Origin: Dialister hominis | Lineage (GTDB): Bacteria; Bacillota; Negativicutes; Veillonellales; Dialisteraceae | Length of the DNA stretch: 64,000 nt | Assembly (NCBI RefSeq): GCF_007164725.1 | Contig: NZ_AP019697.1 | Coordinates: forward strand, 602,001 to 666,000 | Reading direction: 5' to 3' | Notes under the pieces: generated by a model | The model's input: only the letters and a program-made list of their open reading frames with translations | Databases searched by the model: none | Told to the model about the DNA's origin: nothing | Part shown: piece by piece, positions 7,642 through 15,636 of the stretch | How positions within the stretch are numbered: position 1 is the first letter of the stretch | Layout of the letters: every line of letters starts with the position of its first letter | Program-made: the position numbers and the translations under genes

Positions 7642-9132
7642 ATGGCTGAAACGGTATGGTCGCTCCTGCCGCCTGTGATTACTATCATTCTGGCGTTAGC
7701 GACGAAAGAAGTGTACATGTCCCTTGCCATCGGTATTTTTATCGGTGCGTTCATGTTCGCAGGGTTCAGTTTCCTGGGCGCGATCGACACGATGTTTGCA
7801 ATCATGTCGGATAAGATCGGCTCGAATGTTTACATTCTTGTATTCCTGGTGCTTTTGGGAATCATGGTCGCTGCGATCCAGAAGTCCGGCGCTTCGCAGG
7901 CATATGGTGATTATGCAGCGCGTACGATCAAGGGAAAGAGAAGCGCTCTTTTCGTTACGATGATCCTTGGCATCCTGATTTTCATCGACGACTACTTCAA
8001 CTGTCTGACTGTTGGTACGGTCATGAGACCGGTCACTGACCGTTTCAATATTACAAGAGCCAAACTGGCGTATATCATTGACGCTACGGCAGCTCCTGTC
8101 TGCATCATTGCACCGGTATCGAGCTGGGCAGCAGCTGTTACTTCCTCTCTTCCGGAAAACAGCGGCATTGATGGATTTGCCCTCTTCCTGCAGACCATTC
8201 CGCTCAACCTTTATGCATGGCTGACGATTATTTTCATGATTATTATCATCTGGTCCGGCAAGGATTTCTCCCGCATGGCTGATTTTGAAAAAGAAAGCGG
8301 CGGCACACTTGTCATTCCTGCTGAATATGCAGAAGATGATTCCATGGCTCCTGTCGGCAATGGACGCATCATCGACCTCATTCTTCCTCTTATCGTCCTG
8401 ATCGGCGGCTGTATTTTCGGCATGCTTTATACTGGCGGCATCCTGGAAGGAAAGGGCGTTGCAGAAGCTTTCGCCAACTGCGAATCGGCACGCGGCCTTG
8501 TTATCGGTTCCTTTATGACTCTTATTTTCACCTTCATTCTTTACATCCCGAGAAAAATCCTGAACATGACCACCTTCTGCAGCTGCTTTGTAGAAGGCTT
8601 CAAGCAGATGACTTCCGCTATCATGATCCTTTCTCTGGCATGGACACTCTCCGGTGTTGTTGGTGAAGATTACCTGAATATCGGCAGCTACGTAGGCAGC
8701 GTTGTCAGCGACAATGCAACGATTGCCGTCATGCTTCCGGCTGTATTCTTCCTCGTTGCTATCGGCCTTGCTTTTGCAACCGGTACATCCTGGGGCACCT
8801 TCGGCATCCTGATTCCTATCGTCCTTGCCATTGTTGCCAATGATAACAACCTGATGGTTATGACTGTGGCTGCTGTCCTGGCAGGTGCTGTTGGCGGCGA
8901 CCATGTCTCCCCGATTTCCGATACCACGATTCTGGCATCGGCCGGCGCGCAGTGCCATCATATCGATCATGTCTCCACGCAGATTCCTTATGTGGCAGTT
9001 GTAGTAGTAAGCTGCGTTTTCGGTTATCTCGTTTCCGGCCTGACTGGAAATGGATATATCGGTGATGTAGTAGGACTTGCTGTCATGCTCGTCATCCTCG
9101 GCTACTTCCTGAAATTCAAAGCAGCAAAATAA
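7642..9132 (+). CDS. NhaC-family Na+/H+ antiporter-type transporter
   Basis: An inner-membrane secondary transporter of 496 residues with about 11-12 hydrophobic segments. The conserved FIDDYFNCLTVGTVMRP region with an acidic pair in the membrane, and the repeated ATAAPVCIIAP and VGGDHVSPISDTT segments, mark the NhaC/arginine-ornithine-type ion transporter family. Na+/H+ exchange is the usual role, but some relatives exchange malate and lactate or amino acids. Start 7642 is chosen because MAETVWSLLPP matches the family N-terminus and GGAGAGGA lies at 7623-7630. An in-frame ATG at 7597 is possible but has a poor ribosome binding site. TATAAT at 7565-7570 is a candidate -10. Confidence 0.85.
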   Translation: MAETVWSLLPPVITIILALATKEVYMSLAIGIFIGAFMFAGFSFLGAIDTMFAIMSDKIGSNVYILVFLVLLGIMVAAIQKSGASQAYGDYAARTIKGKRSALFVTMILGILIFIDDYFNCLTVGTVMRPVTDRFNITRAKLAYIIDATAAPVCIIAPVSSWAAAVTSSLPENSGIDGFALFLQTIPLNLYAWLTIIFMIIIIWSGKDFSRMADFEKESGGTLVIPAEYAEDDSMAPVGNGRIIDLILPLIVLIGGCIFGMLYTGGILEGKGVAEAFANCESARGLVIGSFMTLIFTFILYIPRKILNMTTFCSCFVEGFKQMTSAIMILSLAWTLSGVVGEDYLNIGSYVGSVVSDNATIAVMLPAVFFLVAIGLAFATGTSWGTFGILIPIVLAIVANDNNLMVMTVAAVLAGAVGGDHVSPISDTTILASAGAQCHHIDHVSTQIPYVAVVVVSCVFGYLVSGLTGNGYIGDVVGLAVMLVILGYFLKFKAAK

Positions 9133-9143
9133 ACACCAATTGA

Positions 9144-9184
9144 AAAGCGCCCGTATCTGCCAGGCAGATGCGGGCGCTTTTTTG
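9144..9184 (+). terminator. Terminator after the NhaC-family gene
   Basis: AAAGCGCCCG-T-ATCTGCC pairs with GGCAGAT-G-CGGGCGCTTT around a 2-4 nt loop, with a T run. Confidence 0.92.
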
Positions 9185-9194
9185 TTCTTCTAGC

Positions 9195-9506
9195 TTATTG
9201 ATGATTGAAGGAGTCTGTGATTTTCCGAAGCATTGTCACGATGGTGAGGATGACAGTGAGCGCAAGGATTGTCATGGACCAGGCGACGCCTACAGTCATG
9301 TAGCCTGTGAAGGAAAAATCCCAGTTGAAGTACATGACGGTAATGATTGCTGTAGCAATGCATCCGATAGCAATCAGTGTGGCATTGGCCCTGTATGTGA
9401 CAAGGTACAGGATGCCTGCCAGATAGCCGAAAAGCCCGGCAGAGGATAATAGCTCATGATGGTAGAGCACAAGAGAGACAGCAGACGAAATTAAAGAATA
9501 TTTCAT
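9195..9506 (-). CDS. Small membrane protein of unknown function
   Basis: A 103-residue protein with three or four hydrophobic stretches (SSAVSLVLYHH, AGLFGYLAGILYLVTY, TLIAIGCIATAIITVMYF, MTILALTVILTIVTML), so it is an integral membrane protein with a short charged tail. No family was recognised. Start 9506 is chosen because GGAGGT lies 4 nt upstream on the minus strand; the frame also opens 7 codons earlier. It is downstream of the TPR lipoprotein gene on the same strand, 67 nt away, and may be cotranscribed with it. Confidence 0.72.
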   Translation of the reverse strand: MKYSLISSAVSLVLYHHELLSSAGLFGYLAGILYLVTYRANATLIAIGCIATAIITVMYFNWDFSFTGYMTVGVAWSMTILALTVILTIVTMLRKITDSFNHQ

Positions 9507-9573
9507 GAAAACCTCCATATAAAACAAAGGGACTGGTACTCGAAATCCCTTTGGATAAAGAATCGGATTTGCT

Positions 9574-10203
9574 TTAGCTTGTCATGGCTTTGAAATCAGG
9601 ATCGGTTCTGAGCCATGCAAAATGATCCTGCGTCTTTGCAGTCTGTTTTACATCGGCAGGGGATAGATCGATGGCCTTCTTCAGGTATTGAAGAGCATGT
9701 TCCTTATCTCTTTTATCTGCATAGTTGGTAGCGATGCCGTAGTAGGACCATGTGTTTTTAGGGTCGGCTGCGAGAACTTTCTGGAAATAGGCGATGGATT
9801 CATCGTAATGCTTTCCCAGCTTCTGCGCCATGGCCATATCATAAAAAGCCTGCACATAATCAGGATTGATGGCAAGCGATTCCTTAATTGTTGCAATGCC
9901 TTCTTCAGGAGATACGTCAAAGGCCTGTATAATTCCCTTGAGTGAAAGGGCTTTGTAATTTTCAGGGTCGTTTTCAAGTGCCTTTCCGCATGCCTCGAGG
10001 GCAGAAAGGTGATCTCCCTTCCCGTAAGCGATGGCAGCCTTGTGGTACCATTCATCAGATTCCTTTGAAATCTGGTGAAGCGGTGCCTTTGCTGCAGGGG
10101 CAGAGGAAGCCGGAGGCTTTTTGGCGGGCTGGGGCTCTTGCGATCCGCATCCTGCTGTCAAAAAAAGAAGGCCTGCAAGAAGTAAGCCTGCGTATGGTTT
10201 CAC
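9574..10203 (-). CDS. TPR-repeat lipoprotein
   Basis: A 209-residue exported protein. The signal peptide ends in the lipobox LTAGC (Cys19), followed by a Pro/Ala-rich linker (about 24-43). Three to four tetratricopeptide repeats follow (AIAYGKGDHLSALEACGKAL, AFYDMAMAQKLGKHYDESIA, YYGIATNYADKRDKEHALQY). It is probably a membrane-anchored scaffold for protein contacts, like many outer-membrane assembly or envelope TPR lipoproteins; the partner is unknown. It starts at GTG 10203 with GAGGAA upstream. The divergent SDR gene shares the upstream region. Confidence 0.85.
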   Translation of the reverse strand: MKPYAGLLLAGLLFLTAGCGSQEPQPAKKPPASSAPAAKAPLHQISKESDEWYHKAAIAYGKGDHLSALEACGKALENDPENYKALSLKGIIQAFDVSPEEGIATIKESLAINPDYVQAFYDMAMAQKLGKHYDESIAYFQKVLAADPKNTWSYYGIATNYADKRDKEHALQYLKKAIDLSPADVKQTAKTQDHFAWLRTDPDFKAMTS

Positions 10204-10331
10204 AGATGATTCCTCGTTTCCAATCTTAAAAAATCTATGATTTCTTTTTTCTATTTATATTGTATAATATTTATTATAAACCAATCCTATTCATAATGTA
10301 AATTGTATAGGTCATTGAGGGAGGAAATGAA

Positions 10332-11099
10332 ATGAGCAAATATGCATTCATTACAGGCGCAACGAGCGGCATCGGTCTTGCCACAGCAAAAGCACTGGCA
10401 GCAGGCGGTTATGATCTGGCGCTGGCTGCAAGGAACGAAGGGAAGCTTTCTTCTGTGAAGGCTGACATTGAAAAAGAGTTTTCCGTCAAGGTCACTCCAT
10501 ACGTCCTGGATGTCAGGGAACCAGAAGAAATCAGGAAAACCGTTGCCGCATGCCTTGCTGCTTTCGGCGCACCGGATGTTCTTGTCAATGATGCGGGACT
10601 TGCAAGGGGACTTGAACCGTATGCAGAAACAAAGGAAGAAGATATCCTTCAGATGATCGATACGAATATCAAAGGGCTCTTCCTTGTCACTCGTGCATTC
10701 CTTCCGTCCATGCTTGAAAGAAACAGCGGCCACGTCGTCAACCTTGGCTCTACGGCAGGCCTTTATGCGTATGCAGGCGCTGCTGTCTACTGCTCGACAA
10801 AGGCAGCCGTCAAGACATTTAGCGACGGCATCCGCATCGATGTCATTGACAGCGATATCAAGGTGACCACGATCCAGCCGGGCATCGTTCACACGCCTTT
10901 CAGTGAAGTCCGCTTCCATGGCGACAAGAAAAGAGCAGAAGCCGTTTATGAAGGCGTAGATGCGCTTCATGCAGAAGATATCGCAGATATCATTGCTTTT
11001 GCCGTAAGCCGTCCCAAACGCGTGCAGATCAGCGATATCGTCATCATGGCCAATCAGCAGGCGACCGGATTCATGGTCAGCAAGAAGAAAAAGCAGTAA
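10332..11099 (+). CDS. Short-chain dehydrogenase/reductase, YdfG-like
   Basis: A cytoplasmic NAD(P)-dependent oxidoreductase of 255 residues, one classical SDR domain. The cofactor loop GATSGIG is at 9-15, VNDAG (NNAG variant) at 85-89, and the catalytic Ser140, Tyr153 and Lys157 are all present. NTNIKGL and IQPGIVHT(P)F resemble 3-hydroxy acid/serine dehydrogenases of the YdfG group, so reduction or oxidation of 3-hydroxy acids is the likeliest role. It starts behind GAGGGAGG at 10317-10324 and stands alone, with the rpsF operon promoter 34 nt after its stop. Confidence 0.88.
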   Translation: MSKYAFITGATSGIGLATAKALAAGGYDLALAARNEGKLSSVKADIEKEFSVKVTPYVLDVREPEEIRKTVAACLAAFGAPDVLVNDAGLARGLEPYAETKEEDILQMIDTNIKGLFLVTRAFLPSMLERNSGHVVNLGSTAGLYAYAGAAVYCSTKAAVKTFSDGIRIDVIDSDIKVTTIQPGIVHTPFSEVRFHGDKKRAEAVYEGVDALHAEDIADIIAFAVSRPKRVQISDIVIMANQQATGFMVSKKKKQ

Positions 11100-11132
11100 T
11101 TTCCTTTCATCCTGAATATTTCAGGGGAGGGT

Positions 11133-11161
11133 TTGCTTTTTTTGGAATCATCTTGTATAAT
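11133..11161 (+). promoter_or_regulatory. Promoter of the rpsF-ssb-rpsR operon
   Basis: TTGCTT (11133-11138) and TATAAT (11156-11161) are 17 bp apart. The -10 is perfect and the -35 is weak. Confidence 0.6.
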
Positions 11162-11187
11162 ATAAAAGCTTGCTGTTTGGCAAGTAA

Positions 11188-11225
11188 CTTCCTGGCCCGC
11201 GGAGAGCGCGGGACATAGGTCCGAA
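11188..11225 (+). promoter_or_regulatory. Candidate S6:S18-binding leader RNA
   Basis: In the rpsF 5' UTR, CCCGCG (11196-11201) pairs with CGCGGG (11207-11212), ACA follows at 11213, and CCT (11191-11193) can pair with AGG (11217-11219). This resembles the known S6:S18 autoregulatory hairpin upstream of rpsF operons. The match was judged by eye only. Confidence 0.45.
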
Positions 11226-11240
11226 AAGGAGGCGAATTTC

Positions 11241-11525
11241 GTGAAAAAGTATGAAGTTATGTTCATTGTGAATGCAGCTGATGATGAAGTGATTAAGGCT
11301 GCTGTCAAGCTGGTGCAGGACACGATCACAAGAATCGGCGGCACGATTGACAATGTTGATGAATGGGGCAAACGTCATCTTGCGTACGAAGTAAAGCATC
11401 AGAGTGAAGGCTACTACGTAGTAGTAGATTTCCAGGCTGATCCGGCGCAGATTAAAGAACTTGACCGCGTTATCAAGATTCATGAAGAAATTATCCGTCA
11501 TATCATTGTAAAACAGGATGACTAA
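11241..11525 (+). CDS. rpsF: 30S ribosomal protein S6
   Basis: A 94-residue small-subunit ribosomal protein that binds S18 on the platform. The N-terminus YEVMFIVNA and the late VVDFQADPAQIKELDRVIKI-type region match S6. The gene starts with GTG 11241 behind AAAGGAGG. The order rpsF-ssb-rpsR is the conserved bacterial arrangement. A structured leader at about 11188-11225 may mediate feedback by the S6:S18 complex. Confidence 0.95.
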   Translation: MKKYEVMFIVNAADDEVIKAAVKLVQDTITRIGGTIDNVDEWGKRHLAYEVKHQSEGYYVVVDFQADPAQIKELDRVIKIHEEIIRHIIVKQDD

Positions 11526-11537
11526 GAGGTAGAAACG

Positions 11538-11984
11538 ATGAATTCAGTTCAAGTTATGGGTAATCTGGCACGGGACCCCGTGATTCGTGCAACAAAGACG
11601 GGTCGTGCGGTCGCATCATTTACCGTTGCGGTAAATCGTAACTACACAACTCCTCAGGGTGAACAGAAGGAGCTGACTGACTGGATCAACGTTGTTGCCT
11701 GGGGCAATCTCGCAGAGTCTGTCGGCAACCAGCTGAAAAAAGGCATGCGTGTATTCGTTGAAGGCCGCTTAAGCACCCGCTCTTATGACACTCCGGAAGG
11801 ACAGAGAAGATGGGTGACTGAAGTGGTTGCTAATTTCGTAGCACTTCCGCTTGGAAATGCGCATCCTTCACAGCCTCAGGGTCCGTTCGGCGCATCCGGA
11901 AACATGGGTTCACAGGGATCTAGTTCCGGCGGCTTTGGACAATTTGGGAATTCCACACCGGGAGATGAGGACATTCCATTCTGA
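11538..11984 (+). CDS. ssb: Single-stranded DNA-binding protein
   Basis: A 148-residue SSB that coats single-stranded DNA during replication, repair and uptake. The OB-fold domain (1-105) carries VQVMGNLARDP, TDWINVVAWG and the aromatic DNA contacts. A Gly/Ser/Gln-rich linker (110-140) leads to the acidic tail DEDIPF that recruits partner enzymes. It lies 12 nt after rpsF and 30 nt before rpsR. ComEA and ComEC elsewhere in the window suggest that SSB may also act in DNA uptake. Confidence 0.96.
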   Translation: MNSVQVMGNLARDPVIRATKTGRAVASFTVAVNRNYTTPQGEQKELTDWINVVAWGNLAESVGNQLKKGMRVFVEGRLSTRSYDTPEGQRRWVTEVVANFVALPLGNAHPSQPQGPFGASGNMGSQGSSSGGFGQFGNSTPGDEDIPF

Positions 11985-12014
11985 TAAGCAATTGATTTTG
12001 GAGGATAAAGAACC

Positions 12015-12248
12015 ATGTTTAGAAAAGATAGAACAAGAAGACCGAGAAGAAAGGTCTGCCAGTGCTGCGTTGATCACGTAGACACCATTGATTACAAGAA
12101 TATCGCTGCTCTTCGCCGTTTCGTTTCTGAAAGAGGCAAGATTCTGCCGCGTCGTGTTACAGGAACATGCGCAAAGCATCAGCGTAAGATTAACCTCGCT
12201 ATCAAGAGAGCTAGAGCTATCGCTCTTCTTCCTTTCAGCGCTGACTAA
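12015..12248 (+). CDS. rpsR: 30S ribosomal protein S18
   Basis: A 77-residue basic protein whose core ([44 protein letters not shown]) is diagnostic of S18. The Cys pair in CQCC together with the later Cys in TGTC suggests the zinc-binding form, although zinc-free and zinc-binding S18 are hard to separate by eye. It is the last gene of the rpsF operon and is followed by a terminator. The start is ATG 12015 behind GGAGGATAAAG. Confidence 0.96.
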   Translation: MFRKDRTRRPRRKVCQCCVDHVDTIDYKNIAALRRFVSERGKILPRRVTGTCAKHQRKINLAIKRARAIALLPFSAD

Positions 12249-12255
12249 TCAAAAC

Positions 12256-12286
12256 GGATCCCCGGCTTATGCTGGGGATTTTTTAT
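12256..12286 (+). terminator. Terminator of the rpsF-ssb-rpsR operon
   Basis: ATCCCCGGC (12258-12266) pairs with GCTGGGGAT (12271-12279) around TTAT, followed by a T run. Confidence 0.9.
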
Positions 12287-12311
12287 TTGCATAAATTTTT
12301 ATTTGCATAAA
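12280..12311. repeat. Tandem 16-bp duplication
   Basis: TTTTTATTTGCATAAA occurs at 12280-12295 and again immediately at 12296-12311, with no mismatch. Confidence 0.8.
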
Positions 12312-12417
12312 TAAGAGGAGAAAGAGGAATCGGAACTGTTTTTTCTCGTTTATTCTTCTAAATTCTCGAGGAATCCCCATACTCCTTTATGATTCTATAT
12401 CATCATTGATTGTGCCA

Positions 12418-12447
12418 TTGACAATATAAGAGCGCGAAGTTTATACT
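12418..12447 (+). promoter_or_regulatory. Promoter of the DASS transporter gene
   Basis: TTGACA (12418-12423) and TATACT (12442-12447) are 18 bp apart. The 160-nt leader contains an imperfect hairpin (AGCT-CCCTA pairing with TAGGG-AGCT at 12479-12516). The rest of the 12249-12611 gap shows only the terminator and the tandem repeat. Confidence 0.65.
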
Positions 12448-12611
12448 TGGTTTAGCAATTTAATACAAAAAGCGACGGAGCTTCCTTTCCCTACGGTACG
12501 CGGAGAATAGGGAGCTTTTACACTTTTTGCAGAGTGCATCATTTTATTTTCAGGCATGACGCGATTCTTGGGGGAATCGGCGCGCGGCCTGCGTTTTTGA
12601 GGAGGCGGCTT

Positions 12612-14093
12612 ATGGATAAGTCGGAGAAAAAAGAAAGCTTTGGGAAGAAGTACGGGCTGATACTGGCATTGATTGCCATGGCTATCGTGTACCTCTTCCC
12701 GACTCCGGTGGATCTCCCCACGCAGGGGCACAGACTCATCGGAATTCTGGTATTTGCGGTTATTATTTGGATGACGGAAGGCGTTTCCTATCCGGTCAGT
12801 GCGTTTGTCATTGTAACGTTTATGGCATTTGCGCTCGGCATGGCGCCTGATCCGGCAAAACACGGCGCACTGCTTGGCACAAGCAAGGCTCTCCAGATGG
12901 GGTTGTCCGGGTTCTCGACTACAGCCTGGGCACTGGTAGCAGCGGCTATGTTTCTGTCAGCGGGCATGATGATCACGGGTCTTGACAAGCGTATCGCTCT
13001 TGTCGTTATGTCCCATGTCGGCGTCAAGTCCAGCCGTCTTGTCATCGGCGTCATTTTCGTTGGTTTCATTCTGAGTTTCTTCGTACCGTCCACAACGGCC
13101 AGAGTTTCCTGCATGGTTCCGATTGTTGTAGGCATCATCCGCGCATTCGGCCTTGAAAAGGGATCCACGTTTGCAGCTGTACTGATGATGGCCGTCGCTC
13201 AGGCAGACAGCCTGTGGAACATCGGCATCAAGACAGCAGCAGCACAGAACATGGTTGCTATCGGATTCATCCAGCAGGTTCTCGGCAAGGATATCAGCTG
13301 GCTGGAATGGTTCATCGCCGCTGCTCCTTATGCAGCAGTTATGTCTGTCATTCTTTATCAGCTCCTGATCCATGTCATGCCACCGGAAATCAAGGAAATG
13401 CCTGGCGGCAAGGAAGCTCTTCAGAAAATGCTGAAGGAAATGGGACCGGTATCCGTCAACGAAAAGAAGCTGCTCATCATTTCCTGTCTGCTTCTCTTCT
13501 TCTGGGTTACAGAAAAGAAACTTCATCCGTTTGATACGACAACAGTCACCATTACAGGCATCATGCTGATGATGCTTCCGCGCATCGGCTTCATGAGCTG
13601 GAAAGATGCTGTTCCGCATATCAACTGGGGTACGGTTGCTCTCTTCGGCGTAGGTATTTCCCTGGGCACAGCCCTTCTGAAATCCGGCGCAGCTATCTGG
13701 CTGGCTAACCACTTTGTTGCCCTCTTCGGCATGGAAACGATGACACCGCTCGTTGTCATTGCCATTCTTGCCTTCTTCCTTACGGTTATCCATCTGGGCT
13801 TTGCAAGTGCGACAGGCCTGGCATCCGCTATGATCCCGATCGTCATTGCCGTTCTTCAGAGCGTCAAGACACCGGGCATCGACGTCCTCGGCATGACCAT
13901 GATTCTCCAGTACACCATCTGCTTCGGTTATATTCTCCCGGTCAATGCACCGCAGAACATGATCGCTTACAGTACCGGATACATTACATCCAAGGACTTC
14001 CTTAAGACTGGTATTCCATTTACCATTATTTCCTACTGCATGATCCTCCTCTTCTCAGCTACCTATTGGCACTGGCTGGGCTATGTAGGCTGA
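12612..14093 (+). CDS. DASS (SLC13) family anion:sodium symporter
   Basis: A 493-residue inner-membrane protein with 12 or more hydrophobic segments, of the divalent anion:Na+ symporter family. LIGILVFAVIIWMTEGVSYP near the start, SFFVPSTTARVSCMVPIV in the first half and the INWGTVALFGVGISLG repeat in the second half match the two-fold repeat of the family. Likely substrates are dicarboxylates, tartrate, citrate or sulfate; which one cannot be told. ATG 12612 follows AGGAGGCGG directly upstream (12600-12608). The frame extends further 5' without a better start. Confidence 0.88.
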   Translation: MDKSEKKESFGKKYGLILALIAMAIVYLFPTPVDLPTQGHRLIGILVFAVIIWMTEGVSYPVSAFVIVTFMAFALGMAPDPAKHGALLGTSKALQMGLSGFSTTAWALVAAAMFLSAGMMITGLDKRIALVVMSHVGVKSSRLVIGVIFVGFILSFFVPSTTARVSCMVPIVVGIIRAFGLEKGSTFAAVLMMAVAQADSLWNIGIKTAAAQNMVAIGFIQQVLGKDISWLEWFIAAAPYAAVMSVILYQLLIHVMPPEIKEMPGGKEALQKMLKEMGPVSVNEKKLLIISCLLLFFWVTEKKLHPFDTTTVTITGIMLMMLPRIGFMSWKDAVPHINWGTVALFGVGISLGTALLKSGAAIWLANHFVALFGMETMTPLVVIAILAFFLTVIHLGFASATGLASAMIPIVIAVLQSVKTPGIDVLGMTMILQYTICFGYILPVNAPQNMIAYSTGYITSKDFLKTGIPFTIISYCMILLFSATYWHWLGYVG

Positions 14094-14111
14094 TTGATGC
14101 GCCTGTAAAAC

Positions 14112-14158
14112 AAAAGAAGCTGCGGGACGATTGGCTGATCCCGCAGCTTCTTTCTTTT
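14112..14158 (+). terminator. Terminator after the DASS transporter gene
   Basis: AGAAGCTGCGGGA pairs perfectly with TCCCGCAGCTTCT around an 11-nt loop, followed by a T-rich stretch. Confidence 0.93.
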
Positions 14159-14181
14159 TTATATAGGAAATTTAATATATA

Positions 14182-14210
14182 TTGAGAGCATAACAAGAAA
14201 GTGCTATAAT
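14182..14210 (+). promoter_or_regulatory. Strong promoter of a short non-coding transcript
   Basis: TTGAGA (14182-14187) and a perfect TATAAT (14205-14210) are exactly 17 bp apart. Confidence 0.75.
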
Positions 14211-14216
14211 TATAAC

Positions 14217-14349
14217 GTAAAGAGGAATCTTTGAGGTGGTAAAATTCGCCGCGGCCACACACCCGACCCGGGTCAGAAGAGATGCAGGAGAGGCGGCGCC
14301 TGCCGAAGGTTCTTCCTTGAAAAGAGACATCCGGCGGGGTGTCTTTTTT
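14217..14349 (+). ncRNA. Candidate small RNA or riboswitch-like leader, about 133 nt
   Basis: A promoter at 14182-14210 and a strong terminator at 14321-14350 delimit a transcript with no credible open frame. It is GC-richer than its surroundings and can form several hairpins: CGCCGC near 14248 with GCGGCG near 14293, GACCCGGGTC near 14266, and GCAGG with CCTGC at about 14284-14303. It did not fit glycine, T-box, SAM, FMN, TPP, cobalamin or guanidine consensus patterns when compared from memory. It could be a free sRNA or a terminated leader controlling hrcA. Confidence 0.5.
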
Positions 14350-14350
14350 C
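14321..14350 (+). terminator. Terminator of the short transcript before hrcA
   Basis: AAAGAGACATCC pairs with GGGTGTCTTTTT around GGCG, about 12 bp with two G-U pairs, ending in a T run. Confidence 0.88.
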
Positions 14351-14471
14351 ATGGAAAAGTCATGCAGCAAAATAAAAAAGGGACGGATTTCCTGCGGAGA
14401 TGCGTTCTTTTTTTGATAGGAAGAAAAGCGGGGGATATCCTGTTTTTCTCCGAAAAAATAAGGGAAAAGTC

Positions 14472-14500
14472 TTGACATTCACAGGAGTGAATGATATTCT
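14472..14500 (+). promoter_or_regulatory. Promoter of the hrcA-grpE-dnaK-dnaJ operon
   Basis: TTGACA (14472-14477) and TATTCT (14495-14500) are 17 bp apart, directly upstream of the CIRCE operator. Confidence 0.85.
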
Positions 14501-14511
14501 AATAACGTAAG

Positions 14512-14538
14512 TTAGCACTCAAAGTTAAAGAGTGCTAA
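14512..14538 (+). promoter_or_regulatory. CIRCE operator (HrcA-binding site)
   Basis: TTAGCACTC (14512-14520), a 9-nt spacer, and GAGTGCTAA (14530-14538) form a perfect CIRCE. It sits just after the promoter and before the hrcA start, so HrcA represses its own operon until heat or misfolded protein titrates GroEL. Known biology supplies the mechanism; the site itself is directly visible. Confidence 0.97.
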
Positions 14539-14552
14539 TAATGGTGATAAAA

Positions 14553-15617
14553 ATGGCTGGAAAAAATAATGATAAGAGAGGCGCCAATCATGGCGCAAAC
14601 GAACTGAATGAAAGAAAGAGAAAGGTACTCTGGGCCGTCGTGCAGGATTACTCGGAAACAGCCGAGCCTGTAGGATCAAGAACCATTGCCCGCAAGTACA
14701 ATCTGGGCGTCAGCAGCGCTACGATCCGTAACGAAATGCAGGACCTGGAAGATGAAGGATACCTGGAACAGCCGCATACATCGGCAGGCAGGATTCCTTC
14801 CATCAAGGGATACCGCTTCTATGTAGACTGGCTGATGCAGCCTTCTCCAGTAACGGATGATGAAAAGTCCATGATCAACCATATCCTGGAAGAACATGTG
14901 ACAAAGCAGGATGAAATCTCCCGTGACATTGCAAGAACGGTGGCATCTCTGACGCATACGCTTTCCGTTGCGACTTCGGCCGGCGGAAAGAGGAAATTCA
15001 ATTACATGAGATTCCTCCCGCTTGATGGGCGGCGCGCTATTATGCTCGTCGTTACGAATCAGGGAGAGGTATCCAATGCAGTGGTGGATATTCCGGCAGA
15101 TTCTTCTCTTGATGAAATGCAGCTGCTGGCAGACAGGATGAATCATTTCCTGCACGGCAGAGAAATAGACAATACGGATGAGCAGCTCATTCTCTCCTCC
15201 CAGAAGGATGTGGAGAGGGATCTGACTCCTTATATGCATGTGTTCAAAGCGCTGCAGAAAACGCTTCAGCCTCCTAAGGAAGTATATGCCGGAGGCGCAT
15301 CGCAGCTGATCGAGCAGCCGGAATTCAAGAATGTCGAAAAAATGCAGGATATACTGAATCTCCTGGAGCAGAGGGATATGCTGGAAAGCATGCTCCTTTC
15401 CTCGTCGGATCAGCCTATCGCTGTTCATATCGGCACGGAGAATCCGGTCAAGTCCCTTTCGGACCTTTCCATTGTCCGCGCGCAGTTTTCCTCGGGCGGC
15501 CGCATTATCGGCTCAGTCGCCGTCCTGGGGCCTACGAGGATGCAGTACAGCAGGATCATCGGAATGATGCGGTTCATGCAGCAGAGACTGGATACTTTAT
15601 TGAAGAAGAATGATTAG
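14553..15617 (+). CDS. hrcA: Heat-inducible transcription repressor HrcA
   Basis: A 354-residue repressor of class I heat-shock genes. The N-terminal winged helix (EPVGSRTIARKYNLGVSSATIRNEMQDLE region, about 25-55) and the following HTSAGRIPSIKGYRFYVDWL segment are diagnostic. The GAF-like dimerisation domain fills the rest. Start 14553 has GGTGAT just upstream; the frame also offers GTG 14532 and ATG 14541, but GTG 14532 lies inside the CIRCE repeat. It is the first gene of the operon, 19 nt before grpE. Confidence 0.95.
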   Translation: MAGKNNDKRGANHGANELNERKRKVLWAVVQDYSETAEPVGSRTIARKYNLGVSSATIRNEMQDLEDEGYLEQPHTSAGRIPSIKGYRFYVDWLMQPSPVTDDEKSMINHILEEHVTKQDEISRDIARTVASLTHTLSVATSAGGKRKFNYMRFLPLDGRRAIMLVVTNQGEVSNAVVDIPADSSLDEMQLLADRMNHFLHGREIDNTDEQLILSSQKDVERDLTPYMHVFKALQKTLQPPKEVYAGGASQLIEQPEFKNVEKMQDILNLLEQRDMLESMLLSSSDQPIAVHIGTENPVKSLSDLSIVRAQFSSGGRIIGSVAVLGPTRMQYSRIIGMMRFMQQRLDTLLKKND

Positions 15618-15636
15618 GTGATTAGGAGGTTTCCGG

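Noticed and set aside
7642-7700. Alternative NhaC start at 7597
   Set aside because: It lacks a convincing ribosome binding site and adds residues that do not resemble the family N-terminus.
9168-9449. Plus-strand open frame over the small membrane protein gene
   Set aside because: The minus-strand frame has the better ribosome binding site and clear membrane segments.
14233-14262. T-box-like GAGGTGGTA and GCCGCGG before hrcA
   Set aside because: The order and spacing do not match the T-box antiterminator, the transcript is too short, and the downstream gene is not tRNA-related.
14284-14308. Glycine-riboswitch-like GGAGAG and CCGAAGG
   Set aside because: The conserved later part of the aptamer core is missing, and the downstream genes are unrelated to glycine.
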